From Prorocentrum cordatum (taxonomy: Eukaryota > Sar > Dinophyceae > Prorocentrales > Prorocentraceae): a stretch of 64,000 bases of DNA. The notes under the pieces are model-generated. The model had not been told where the DNA came from. It did no database searches and saw only the letters and a list, made by a program, of their open reading frames with translations. The translations under genes were made by a program, and so were the position numbers. The stretch is from contig CAUYUJ010017921.1 of NCBI GenBank assembly GCA_963575745.1, positions 64,001 to 128,000 on the forward strand, read 5' to 3'. This document shows, in pieces, positions 49,996 to 60,359 of this stretch; position 1 is the first letter of the stretch, and the number at the start of each line of letters is the position of its first letter.

Positions 49996-51235
49996 TGCGC
50001 TGGGCTGGGCTGGCTGGGTTGGCTGGGCTGGCGGGGCTGGCTGGGCTGGGCTTGCTGGGCTGGCTGCGCTGGCTGGGCTGGCTGGGCTGGCTGGGCTGGC
50101 TGGCCTGGCTGGCTTGGCTGGCCTGGCTGGCCTGGCTGGCTTGGCTGACCTGGCTGGCCTGGCTGGCCTGGCTGGCCTGGCTGGCTTGGCTGGGTTGGCT
50201 AGGCTGGCTGGGCTGGCTGGGCTGGCTAAGCTGCCTGTGCTGGCTGTGCTGGCTGGGCTGGCTGGGCTGGCTGGGCTGGCTGGGCTGGCTGGGCTGGCTG
50301 GGCTGGCTGGCCTGGCTGGCCTAGCTGGGCTGGCTGGGCTAATTGATCTGGCTGGGCTGTCTAGGCTGGCTGGGCTGGGCTGAGCTGGCTGGGCTTAGCT
50401 GGGCTGGCTGGGCCTGGCTGGGCTGGCTGGGCCTGGTTGGGCTGGCTGGGAAGCCAGGATTGGCTGGGCTGGCCGGGTTGGCTGGGCTGGCTGGGCTGGG
50501 CCGGGCTGGCTGGGTTGGGCTGGGCTGGGCTGGGCTGGCTGGGCTGGTTGGGCTGATTGAGCTGGCTGGACTGCCTGGGCTGGGCTGGCTCGCTGGCTGG
50601 GCTGGCTGGCCTAGCTGGGCTGGCTGGGCTGGCTGGGCTGGCTGGGCTGGGCTGGTTGGGCTGGCTGGGCTGCCTGGGTTGGCTGGGCTGGCTGGGCTGG
50701 CTGAACTGGCTGGGCTGGCTGGGGCTGGCTGGCTGGCTGGGGCTGGCTGGGTTGGCTGGGTTGGCTGGGCTGGCTGAGCTGGCTGGGTTGGCTGGGCTGG
50801 CTGGCCTGGCTAGCCTATGGCTGGGCTGCCTGCGCTGGCTGGGCTGGGCTGGGCTGGTCTGGGCGGGGCTGAACTGGCTGGGCTGGGTGGGCTAGGCTGG
50901 GCTGGCTGGGCTGGGCTGGCGGGGCTGGCTGGGCTGGCTGAGCTGGCAAGGCTGGCTGGGCTGGCTGGGCTGGCTGGGCTGGCTGGGCTGGCTGGGCTGG
51001 GCTGGGCTGGCTGGGCTGGCTGGGCTGCGCTGGGCTGGCAAGGCTGGGCTGGGCTGGCTGGGCTGGGCTGGGCTGGCTGGGTTGGCTGGGCTGGCTGGGC
51101 TGGCTGGGCTGGACTGGACTGGCTGGGCTGGGCTGGGCTGGCTGCGCTGGCTGCGCGGGCTGCGCTGGCTGGGCCGGCTGGGCCGGCTGGGCTGGCTAGG
51201 CTGGCTGGGCTGGCTGGGCTGGCTGAGCTGGCTAC
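49996..51235. repeat. 9-bp minisatellite array V (CTGGGCTGG)
   Basis: Nearly pure CTGGGCTGG for 1.2 kb with single-base variants (CTGGCCTGG, TTGGCTGAC). It encodes Leu-Ala-Gly or Trp-Leu-Gly tripeptides on +. It grows directly out of array IV (CTGGGGTAG to CTGGGCTGG differs by few bases). Confidence 0.95.
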
Positions 51236-51382
51236 CCTAGCCCAGCTACCCTAGCTACCCTACCCCAGCTACCCTAGCTACCCTACCCAGCTGCCCTACC
51301 CCAGCTACCCTAACTACCCTACCCCAGGTACGCCAGCTACCTTAGCTACCCTACCCCAGCTACCCTAGCTACCCTACCCCAG
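51236..51382. repeat. Array IV motif in reverse orientation
   Basis: CTACCCTAGCTACCCTACCC with CCAGCTACCCTAG repeats; CTACCCCAG is the reverse complement of the CTGGGGTAG unit at 47757-49995. The orientation of the repeat thus flips across array V. Confidence 0.9.
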
Positions 51383-52080
51383 ACACTATAGTACTGCCGC
51401 TAAGATGCGCGAACATGGATGCGACACGTGAATTGAAATTTGGAGGGTCATCAAGTGGTCTCTGAATTCGCTGGCAGCAGGCAAGTTCCCAGATGTAGAT
51501 ACAAAGGGTCGGCTGCCCTGGCTGTTCCGCCACTGTGGAGGAGGGTCGGGAGAGGAGTGGGGAGGATGGCAAGGGGGAAGTGCGGAGGGGGAACACATGC
51601 CGACGAATGCGATGATGGCGTGGGAGAAGATGGAGACGGGGGAATGGTGGGGGAGCTCCCCCACCATCCCCGCGTCTTCATCTTCTCCCAGACCCACCAA
51701 GTTCGCATTGGCGAAGCATGAGGGGGATAGTTTACGTTTCATTTCCTGGGGCGGGCAGTCGGCGCCCGCGGCGGATTGGCAAGGCCGCCCGTTTCCAGAA
51801 GGTTCTCGTCATCTGGAGCACGCGGGCGAAGATCTGTGCAGCCCAGCAGAGCCATACCGAGGCTTCGCCTATTCAATCTTAGGCCGCGGTCGCCATAAAT
51901 GCGTTCCAGTCTCTTGCATGTCTGGGCCAGTTCCCTGACGGCCAGCGTCAACCCAAAATAGGAGTTTACAGGTGCTCAGGGGGTACTTCTGGCATTGAAC
52001 CATAACGTGCAGCTTTCTATTTCGGTGGTTAGAACTCTCATAGGCAAGGTGGGCTTCCTCTATGGGGCCACGAAGCGTAT
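51383..52080. other. Intergenic, no supported gene
   Basis: Overlapping frames on both strands without domains. A near-palindromic patch GGGGGAGCTCCCCC is at about 51650-51663. Confidence 0.4.
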
Positions 52081-52084
52081 GAGG

Positions 52085-52360
52085 GGTGTGCCAAAATGAG
52101 TGCGGTGGGCGCATGCGAACGCTGGCATTTGGGCCTTCGGTGGGGCTCCTTTTGGGTCCACGAAACGTGTGAGAGTTGTGCCAAACTGGGTGCGCGGGGC
52201 GCATGCGAACGCTTGCATTTGGGCCATTGGTGGGGTTCCCTCTGGGACCGCGAAGCGTGTGAGGGGCGTGTCCAAATTGGTGTGGTGGGCGCAACCGAAC
52301 GCTGGCCTTCGGGCCTTCGGTGGAGCTCCCTTTGGGGCCACGGAGCGTGTGAGTGCCAAA
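52085..52360. repeat. About 90-bp tandem repeat, three copies
   Basis: GCGCATGCGAACGCTGGCAT followed by TTGGGCCTTCGGTGG, a CTCC..TTTGGG patch and CACGAAACGTGTGAG; copies start near 52109, 52199 and 52290. Open frames on both strands follow the repeat. Confidence 0.85.
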
Positions 52361-52689
52361 ATGGCTGACCTGTTCGGAGGGCAGCGAGGCAGGGATCGGG
52401 GGAAAAAGGGGCAGGGGGGAGGGGGCAGCGGGAGTAAGTGAGGGGGGCGCTGTCACTTCAAAACGGGGACCCAACACCACAAAATGGTTTGGAAAACTGC
52501 TGGCCCTGGGCGTGCTGACGCAGTGTCGGTTGTTAGGGAGTGGCTTTGGCAGCGAAGGTGCAGCGTAATCCACGGGTTGTGCCGCAGGGGGCGCGGACGA
52601 TTTTTTAGGGGTCGTGACTCTTGGAACCCAGACACAATGAAATTTACAAGGCATGGTTGCCCTGGGAACGCGGATCCATGGGAAAACGT

Positions 52690-53070
52690 TGCAGAACACG
52701 GTGGGTCGTCCCCTTGGAACGTTCTGTGGCACGTTCCCTGGTGCGTTTCTAGGCACATCCCTTGGCTTGCGCGTCCACTGGCACGTCTGCGGCGCGTCCC
52801 CAGATCTGCATCCCGTAGCACGTCCCTTGACACGTTCCCTGGCGTGTCCCTTGGCGCTCCCACTGCTACGTCCCCTGGCGCGTCCAATGCCACGCCCCCT
52901 GGTGCGTCCGCGGGCGCGTCCCATGGCGTGTTCCTTGGCTCGTCCTGTGGCGCGTTCTCTGGCTCGCACTCTGTCGCTTCCCCTGCCTGTTCCGTGGCGC
53001 GTCCCGCGTTCCCCGGCGTGCCCTTTGCCGCGTCCCCTGGCGCGTCCCCTGGCGCGTCGGAACCCTCATT
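52690..53070. repeat. About 12-bp degenerate repeat (CGTCCCCTGGCG)
   Basis: Loose units of GGCGCGTCCCCT and GGCACGTCCCTT. They encode ARPLARPL-like or RTRQGTRQG-like strings. No gene is seen. Confidence 0.8.
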
Positions 53071-53389
53071 CTTGTACCTTTTACGTGTCTTTCTGTGTTG
53101 CGCCACTTGCGCACTCCTATCTTTCACCGTTTACCTGCAATCCTCAAATCATGTACCGTTTACATGCAACCTTCTGTGATGCACCACTTGCGTCCAACCC
53201 TCAACTGTGCACCGCTAGTGTGCGACCGCAGCACGGCACAGCTCAGCGCAGCACAACCCTTGGCAGGGTATCATCACCACCGATGTCTTCAGCAGGGCCA
53301 CTGCCCATTGCCCACTTGAGGTGTTTTGATACGTTTTCATGCCTCGCAGTTGAAGACCCTTTTGCGGGTTCGTGGGCCCATCATGCAGC
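53071..53389. other. Intergenic, nothing recognised
   Basis: Related pieces CATGTACCGTTTACATGCAA and TTCACCGTTTACCTGCAATC near 53125-53175 suggest a small duplication. Nothing else. Confidence 0.4.
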
Positions 53390-53615
53390 GAGGAATCGTG
53401 GCCTCGGGCACGCGGACACATTTTTTTTTGAGGGGTCGTGGCTTCCGGCGCGCGGGCCCCTGGTTTTTTCCAAGGTATCGTGGCCTTGGGCGCGGGCCTA
53501 TCTTTGTTTGTCGAGGGATCGTGGCCCCACAGCGCTGGCCCTTGTGTTTTTGTCGGGGAACGTTGCCTCGGCAGCGCGGGGGCCGGTGTTTTTTTCCAGA
53601 GACGGTGGCTCCGGC
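53390..53615. repeat. About 41-bp tandem repeat, five to six copies
   Basis: TCGTGGCCTCGGGCACGCGG-like starts at 53396, 53436, 53478, 53519 and about 53560, each followed by a T run. Confidence 0.85.
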
Positions 53616-54085
53616 CTTGTCGCCCTTCCCCGTCACCTCTTCCTCTTCACTTTCTTCACCTCTTCACCCTCGTCATCGCATCTTTCTGATCATCAGTGCC
53701 GTAGTCGCCCTCCTCGCCGCATAGGTCTGACGCGTGCTTCGCCTTCAGCAGTCTCAACACTCATGGACCCCCCTACTCTCTTTTTTTTTGCGCCCGTTGC
53801 AGGCTCGGCTGAGGCCAACCGAGGAGCAGACTTCATCAGCGCCGCTCGCCGAGGTGAAATTCTCCTCGGGCGAGCTCAAAACACGGGAGTGCACTGAACG
53901 CACCCCAGTCAGCAGCATACGGCATCACCAGTGGCACCCACGCGGGGCGCCAACCTGGCTGTGCCCCCCCTGAAAAGGGGGAGTCCACCGAAGCCGCCCC
54001 TGCACTGCGCCCAAGAGGGACGGGCAGGGGTAGGAGAAAAGGGGGGGCCCCGTCTTAGAGGGCCACATTGGAGACAGGGTGGCGG

Positions 54086-55768
54086 TCAGCCAGAATTCTC
54101 CGTACTCGCATGGCCGCCCCCGCAAGGGAGCTCTTGGACTTGGGCACCCCTTTGCAAGCAGCTCGCAAATTCTTGGCGTTGCCCGCCCCCACCTGATGCT
54201 CCACAGCGCTGGCAACAGAAAGCCAGCCCGTTCTGAACACAGTCGTGCCCCGTGGCCTGGAAAATATCCATGGCGGAGGACGTAGCCACAGGTGGGGCGG
54301 GCAACGGTGGCACCGCCACGTCGGAGCCGTCTGGCATCGCGACGATGCCAATCGACGACAAAAATGACGCCTCCCACGCCACAGCATCGCCAGCACTGAG
54401 CTGGCCAAAATAGCTGTCAGCCGAAGCATGCTGGTACTCCGTCGGCGCACAAGTCTTTGCACGCGTGCTGAACATATTATCATAAGTGCGCTCCGTGCGT
54501 GCTACCATGTTGCACAACCTGCATCGGACCTCGCCTTTGGACTGTACCCGACAAAGGTCGTGGCCCGTGACACTGACTAGTTGGGCTGCAGGAGGGGGCC
54601 TAGTGGGCCGCGGGGGCAGCACCTCTGGCTCGGCCTCTTTAGCTAATTCGACTTTGTGAGCAACTGCCCGCGAACCATACCTCGAGAAAAGCTTCGCCTC
54701 CTTTAGCGCTCTCTTGTGCGCCTCCGCAAAACCATCCGAGACGGCAATATCAGAGGCTCTTGCCTTAGCAAAGTGGTCGGCCCACGCATTGCCGAGGACC
54801 CACAGGTACGGCGCTCTTGGTTTGAAGGGCGCATCTTCGAGCTCCAGGTGCGAGGGCACCCACTCAAACGACGGCGGGGGCACCTGTCGTCTCTCGGTCA
54901 GCGCAAAAACATCTACTCCAAACAACAGCGTGCTTGGCCGTGCCCCGCGCGAGGCATGGTGACCACTCCGTGCCTTCGGTCACCAGTGAGGGCAAATCCG
55001 AAACAATGAGCTCGAGAGAGGGGCAGAGCTGCCTGGCCCTGAACGCGGCCCACCGCTCAGCATTCCCAACCGTCAGCAAAAACCCAGGCAGGGTTCCATA
55101 GGCCGCTCGCAGAGGGACCCCTTCCTCCGACAGCCACACGGCCGACCACCCACACCTTCGGAGGGCAGGGTTGTTCGACATGAGCCGAGAGCCGTCCGTG
55201 AAAGCCACCGTTCCCCAGGAGCTCGAGCTCGAACCCCACTGACCCCAAAGCAGGGTGGGAGGGTCAGGGACAGGCGGAGACGGCTTGATGGGCTCGACAG
55301 GCACCGCCTAACACATGCCTGCATGCTCGTCATCGGCCTGTCCCAGGGCAATTGGACCGTGTGTCCGCATGCACTCTTGGATCTCGTCTAGCTCCTCAGG
55401 ACGGTTGCAGCGATCCTCATCTTCCAAGCTAGCTCGCAAGTCTGGACACCGAAACAGCATGTGGGAGTAGGACTCAGGCTCCAAGTTGCACAACTCGCAC
55501 ACGCACACACACACGAACGCACCACCGCACGCACAGCCTTACGAGCTTGAGTCCAACTCCCACCAGCCCAGAGAGCTCTCAGCGCCCCAGCGTGGGTGGC
55601 GTGCTTGACTGCCTCCGAGGCTCCTCCTACACAGCACCGCACGGCCCGCGATCCCTCGAAGAGCACAGGCTGAGTGCCCTGCCACCCCAGGGCAAAGAGG
55701 GCCGACGAGGCCCGCTCTCGCGCGGACCCTGGCCCACCGCGATCCCGGGGCCGCGGAGCGTCGGCCAT
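54086..55768 (-). mobile_element. Non-LTR retrotransposon 3' remnant: zinc knuckle, RNase H, two terminal Cys/His motifs
   Basis: Reading leftward: CELCNLEPESYSHMLFRCP (about 55490-55435), the Cys-Cys-His-Cys knuckle found after the reverse transcriptase in many LINE-type elements. Then an RNase H domain: FTDGSR with Asp near 55196, GNAERWAAF with Glu, SDLPSLV with Asp, and in the next frame FEWVPSHLELED and GNAWADHFAKARA, which supplies the last Asp. Then GHDLCRVQSKGEVRCRLC and GHDCVQNGLAFCCQRCG, two related Cys/His motifs near the end. The frame changes at about 55,510 and 54,900, and no reverse transcriptase core is present, so it is 5'-truncated and decayed. RNase H in LINE-type elements supplies RNA removal during copying. 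Confidence 0.7.
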
Positions 55769-56560
55769 CCGCCTACACTGGTCCTGGCCAGGTCAATCCT
55801 CGGGCCTGGACGGTTTCCGTTGGGCGTGTGGAGGTTACCGAAACACGATGCGGCGGTTTTCGAGGTTCGGCACGCTTTGCAGCAGACGGCCTTCAGCAAG
55901 AGCTTCAAAGTAGCGGCTGCGATGGGCCTTCCGTGAGCCACGCTTCGGCTCATGAGCAGTTCCGAGGGAAGGCACGGGCGTCCATGGTTCGACTGGTTTG
56001 ACAATGCGTTCGGGCGCCTGCGTACGGCATCGATAAGATCATTCAAGCGTCCTGAACGGTGCGTTCTACGCATAAGGTTCGATTCGATCGATTTGGTCAG
56101 CGACTCTTCTGATCTGGGAGTTAGGACATCCTCTGCGTAGCCATGGTTCAGAGTCGGATTCGCCCATGCTGGGCAGAGAATGTGCCTTGCCAGGATTAGT
56201 GTAGTTCTGGTGGCAACTCATGGGAGCCTCGTAGACTCGTAGTTCGGTTTTTAGAGTGCGTTGTAGCGTCGATTAGCGTCTGGTAGTCGATGATCAGTCT
56301 CCGATTTATTAGCTTCGATTACCGTTGACGAGCGTCGATCGAACGTCGATTTAGCTTCGATTGGCGTCGATTCGTAGAGTGGCATGGAAGCTTGCGTGGG
56401 TTGCTACCGAAGTACAGGCGGGAAGTTGGCTTCCGACCCAATTTTCGAATGCATCAGTATTCATAGCGTGTTTTGAGTCGTCATCAGAAGCCCTAATATC
56501 TGTAGACGCTTTGTCTCAAGGCACGTCGTCCCTGCTTCAGCAGTTTGGCGCGTGAGTGCC
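55769..56560. other. 5' flank of the HIT gene with degenerate GTCGATT repeat
   Basis: From about 56,260 to 56,375 CGTCGATTAGCGTC, GCTTCGATTACCG and TTAGCTTCGATTGGCGTCGA recur irregularly. No clear promoter element is recognised. A GGTTCGATTCGA near 56086 resembles a tRNA B box but no tRNA fold surrounds it. Confidence 0.45.
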
Positions 56561-57100
56561 ATGGGTAACATGTGCTACTTGTACAACGAGCCGTGGCCCC
56601 CATGGGCGACAAGTACTTGCGGTGAAATTACTCTCGGAGTGGTCTACCCTGTTTGGTCGCTTGTGGGCTTCTGCCGCAAAATGAGATCGAACCCGTTTCA
56701 CAAGATTCTCTTGGGCGAGCTTCCAGCGAATGTCCTCTACCAGGACGATATGTGCATGTTCTTCACAAGTATCCGGCCTGCTGCTGATTTTCACGCGTTG
56801 GTTGTTCCAAGGAAGCACGTTCAAGACTGGAAGGCTCTTCAGGCAGATGATCTGGAACTATTGCGGCACATGACATCGGTTGCTGAGAAAGTTTCGCGTG
56901 ATCATCAGGTCACAGATCCACGATACAGTTTTCAAACGCCGCCGTACAACAGTGTATACCAGCTTCACTTGCACATCGTGTCACAACCCATGACCAGCAC
57001 TGGGTCAAACGGGGGGGAACTTCTGGCCATGAATTCGACTTGGGCAGTGACACCCGAGTATGTGGAGAAACACATTTTGCGTAGAGCTCGGGCGAAGTGA
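56561..57100 (+). CDS. HIT-family (histidine triad) protein
   Basis: ATG 56561 to TGA 57098, 179 residues. The HIT domain spans about residues 50-150: NPFHKILLGELPANVLYQDD, MCMFFTSIRPAADFHALVVP, RKHVQDWKALQADDL and the signature VYQLHLHIVSQPM. HIT proteins are nucleotide hydrolases or transferases; the first position of the triad is Gln rather than His, as in some branches. The first 45 residues include a hydrophobic stretch (ITLGVVYPVWSLVGF) and are not part of the fold; the inner Met before RSNPFHK is an alternative start. The frame is intact and the codon use even, so it is the best-supported ordinary cellular gene here. Confidence 0.85.
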   Translation: MGNMCYLYNEPWPPWATSTCGEITLGVVYPVWSLVGFCRKMRSNPFHKILLGELPANVLYQDDMCMFFTSIRPAADFHALVVPRKHVQDWKALQADDLELLRHMTSVAEKVSRDHQVTDPRYSFQTPPYNSVYQLHLHIVSQPMTSTGSNGGELLAMNSTWAVTPEYVEKHILRRARAK

Positions 57101-57194
57101 ACCAAACTGTGTTGGGGCTGCGCTTTCTTCGTGAGGCACTCATAGACACATGTACCAGCGCCTCGCCGGATCGTCGTTCGGCAGGGATTCGTGC

Positions 57195-57565
57195 TCCATT
57201 CTGAGAGCGTCCTGCTGCTCCTCCTCATTATTCGCCCCGTAGCCCTTCCCGTTCTCCCCTTCCTTGGCGTTCCTTCACTCCCCCTCCCTCCCTCCCTCTC
57301 TCCCTCCGTCTCTCCCTCCGCCTGTCCTTCCTCACCCTCCCTGTTTCCTATTTTTTCAGTGTCCCTCTTTCTCCTCTGTCCCCTCACTCTGTCATTCCCT
57401 GCTTTCCTCTTCCTCCCGACTCCCGCCCTCCGTCCCTCTCTCCGTCCCTCTCCCTGTCCGCGGCTCCGCCTCCTGACCCCCTCTCCGCCCTCGCCCCCTG
57501 ACCCTTCTCCCCTTCGCCTCCCGTTCTCCCCGTCCCCCCCTCTCCTCCTCACGGTGGCCGCGCGA
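57195..57565. repeat. Polypyrimidine tract (CCCTCCCT-rich)
   Basis: About 370 bp of mostly C and T with CCCTCCCT and CTCTCCCTC runs. Open frames are Pro/Ser artefacts. Confidence 0.85.
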
Positions 57566-57611
57566 AAGTGGACCGTGCTGCTGCCAGGGCCAGGGCCCTC
57601 GCGGGCCACCT

Positions 57612-57745
57612 AAACAAGAGGGAGGGAGGAGGGATGGGGGGGGGGGAAGGGGGGGGGGGGGGGGAGGGGGGGAGGGAGGGAGGGAGGGGGGGGGGGGAGG
57701 GGGGGAGGAGGGAGGGAGGGAGGGAGGGGGCCACGGGGAGGGCCG
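57612..57745. repeat. G-run tract with GGGAGGGA repeats
   Basis: Runs of 6-13 G and GGGAGGGAGGGAGGG, able to form quadruplexes. It faces the polypyrimidine tract 50 bp away, so the two can pair as a long imperfect hairpin. Confidence 0.9.
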
Positions 57746-57801
57746 CTGCTGGCAAAAGAGCTGCCGGCCGCGCCCAGGCCGCAGTAGGGCCTGGGCGCCC
57801 C

Positions 57802-58341
57802 TCAGTGGCTGGATGCATCAGGCGCCACGGGGGGGCCCGGCCTTCCACCGCCCCCGGCCCCCCCAGGCGGCGGGCGCGGGCTGCCGCGTCCGAGGTGGGC
57901 ATGGCCCGCGCACCGAGCGGCTCCTCCTGACGCATCCTCCTCCTGCGCAGCCGCCTCCTCACGGTTTCGCCCCGTGCCACAGGGCGGCGGCGGCGAGCTG
58001 GCTAGACGTGCTCCCTCGCGGCTCAACATCCCTGGAGTGTCAGATCCAGGCAGGAAGCTGAAGCTCTGGCAGCTCTGCTGGGACTCCTCGGAAGTCTCGT
58101 CTGGCTCCTCCTCGTCCTCGTGGTCCTGGCCCTGGTCCTCGGGCATCAAATCGGCTTCATCATCTGGCTCGAGTGCTTCCCGGACGTAAATGGCGCTACC
58201 CGGGTCGTGTCCCCAGGCGTGTCTGACATGAAGGTGAGCGTTGAGCTCGACGAGGGATACCCTGACGTAGTCGTGCTTATGCTGCGCCAGAGGAGGTTCT
58301 TGGCGCCCAGAGGCAAACAAACAATTTTTGATGTTACACAC
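57802..58341 (-). CDS. Doubtful acidic open frame
   Basis: A - strand frame of 179 residues has HKHDYVRVSLVELNAHLHV and an acidic run EDQGQDHEDEEEPDETSEES, then Pro/Gly-rich sequence. The + strand is also open over the same interval, so it may be a repeat-element fragment rather than a gene. No domain is recognised. Confidence 0.2.
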   Translation of the reverse strand: MCNIKNCLFASGRQEPPLAQHKHDYVRVSLVELNAHLHVRHAWGHDPGSAIYVREALEPDDEADLMPEDQGQDHEDEEEPDETSEESQQSCQSFSFLPGSDTPGMLSREGARLASSPPPPCGTGRNREEAAAQEEDASGGAARCAGHAHLGRGSPRPPPGGAGGGGRPGPPVAPDASSH

Positions 58342-58379
58342 ATTTTTGTTTGTAGGTTTTTCGGGTTCTTGCTTTTCCT

Positions 58380-60290
58380 GGCCAAGAACTGTTCAAAACG
58401 GCCCAAGAGGCTCCAAAGATCGCCCCAAGACGGCCCCAGAGGCCCCGGAAGGGCCCGAACATATTCCAAGAGGGCTCCGAGACAGCCCCACAGGGGCCCC
58501 AAACGGTCTAAAAGGGCTCCAAGACGGCCCCAAGAGGGTTCCAAGACGGCCCCGAGGAGAGCCCCAGGAGCGCCCAAAGAGGCTCCCAAGGGAGCCCCAA
58601 GAGCCCCCCAAGAGAGCCCCACCACGGCCAATTGCCTCCAGGACGCCCGCCCCAGGCGGCCCAAACGTGCCCCAGCAGGCCTCCCCAAGGGCTCCAAGAC
58701 GGCCTCCAAGAAGACCACGACGAGGCCTAAGAGACAATCAAGAACACCATGGCTCACATCGGCGAGCGGTGACGTAACAGGCTCTTGACACCAAGGCTCC
58801 CCAGAGCGCGGTGACGTGAAGAGCTCGTCGCACCAATGCTCCCAAGAGCGAGCGGCAACGCAACAGTGTCTAAACACCAGGGCTCCCAACGGAGAGCGGC
58901 GACGTAACAAGCTCTTCGCACCAAGGCTCCCAAGCGCGAAGGTGACGTAAAAAGCTCGTCACACCAAGGCTCCCAAGAGCGAGCGGCAACGCAAAAATCT
59001 CTGGACACCAGGGCTCCCAATAGAGAATGGTGACGTAACAAGCTCTTCCCACCAAGGCTCCCAAGAGCAAACGGTTACATGACAAATTCTTGACGATTCG
59101 CGTAACCCCACCAGCCCATTTTTGTTGTTTCTGTTGACATGCAGCACTGGTTAACTACCTCTGGCGCCTGGTGCGACAAGGTTCAATTCGTCCTCTTCCT
59201 GGTGGTCTCGCCTCTGGGATGCCCGCACGGTGGCCGCCTGGCTCTCCTGGCAGCTTTCGCAGCCTGCCTTCAGCCCACGGCGCCCCTCAGCCTCCCTCGG
59301 CGGCAGCCTCGGCAGCCGTGTGTGCGTCCGCTGGGTAATTAGGCTTCGCCCGTAGTCCGGGTTGACCTCTGACGCCGCATGCGCCTTCGCCTGCGGCTGC
59401 GACGAATAAAAATAACCCCACCAGCCTATCCAGAAACGATGGCCAGAGGAATTGCCTCGATCAGGGAAGTGGGCAGCACACAGAGGAAGGGTCCCCAGTG
59501 GAGGCCTCTTGGAGCGTCTTGGGGGCCTCTTGGCGGTCCCGGACGCCTCTTAGCGCGTCTTGGGTGTCTCGGAGAGCTTCTTGGGGCCTCTTGGGGGTCT
59601 TTTGGGAGCCTCTTGGAGGCCTCTTGGGCGTCTGTTGGGGCCTCCTGGGGCCTCCTGGGCGCCTCTTGGGGCCCTCTTGAAGCGCTATTGGGAGCCTTGG
59701 GAGCACTCTTGGAGCCCTGGGCCATCTTGGAGCCATCTTGAAGCCTCGGATGGCCATCGGAAGCGAAAAGGCGAGAGAGCCAAGAACCTTGATTTTTTAA
59801 AGGTCTTGGCCTCTTCGGGGCCTCCTGGGGGAGCTCTTTGGCCACTTGGAGCCGTTTTGGAGCGGTCTTGGCGCCTCTTGGAGCATCATGGGAGCCATCT
59901 TGAGGCATCTTGGGGTATCTTGAGCCATCTTGGATGTCATCTTGGGCTCTCCCAGGCGCTCTTAGAGTTATTTTAAGCAGTGCCCCCCCCAGGAGGCCAA
60001 CATGTGGCCAAAACTTTAGTAACATCAATAATTTTGGCATTCTCGCCGAGGCCTCTTGGAGCGTCTGGGGTGCCTCTGGGGGAACTCTGGGGGCCTCTTG
60101 GGGGTCTCTTGGGAGCCTCTGGGGGGCATCCTGGGGGCCTCTTGGGGGCGTCTTGGGGCCTGGGGGAGGGTCCGGGGGAGGGGGCAAACCCGAAGACATT
60201 GGATCTGATGGCTGCTGGGGGGCCGTTTCCCCCCCATTTTTTCGAGTGAAGCGGCTCCCGGGCGGCTCCGCTGGAGCTTCAGATGGCCGC
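58380..60290. repeat. Inverted 12-bp repeat blocks, unit 1
   Basis: 58,380-58,740 is CCAAGACGGCCCC/CCAAGAGGCCCC on +. 58,765-59,085 is about 40-bp units with GTGACGTAACAAGCTCTT and CACCAAGGCTCCCAAGAGCG. 59,500-60,150 is the reverse complement motif GGGGCCTCTTGG. 59,090-59,500 is non-repeat spacer without a supported gene. Confidence 0.85.
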
Positions 60291-60359
60291 TAGACGGTTT
60301 AAGAGAGCCTCGAGACGGCTCCAGAGGCCCTGAAGAGGGCTCCCGAGAGGGCCAACAAA

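Noticed and set aside
47607-51254. Pro/Tyr-rich (-) and Leu-Ala-Gly/Trp (+) proteins
   Set aside because: Direct translations of the 10-bp and 9-bp arrays.
57191-57980. Pro/Ser- and Gly/Arg-rich frames on both strands
   Set aside because: Low-complexity pyrimidine and G-run DNA, not coding.
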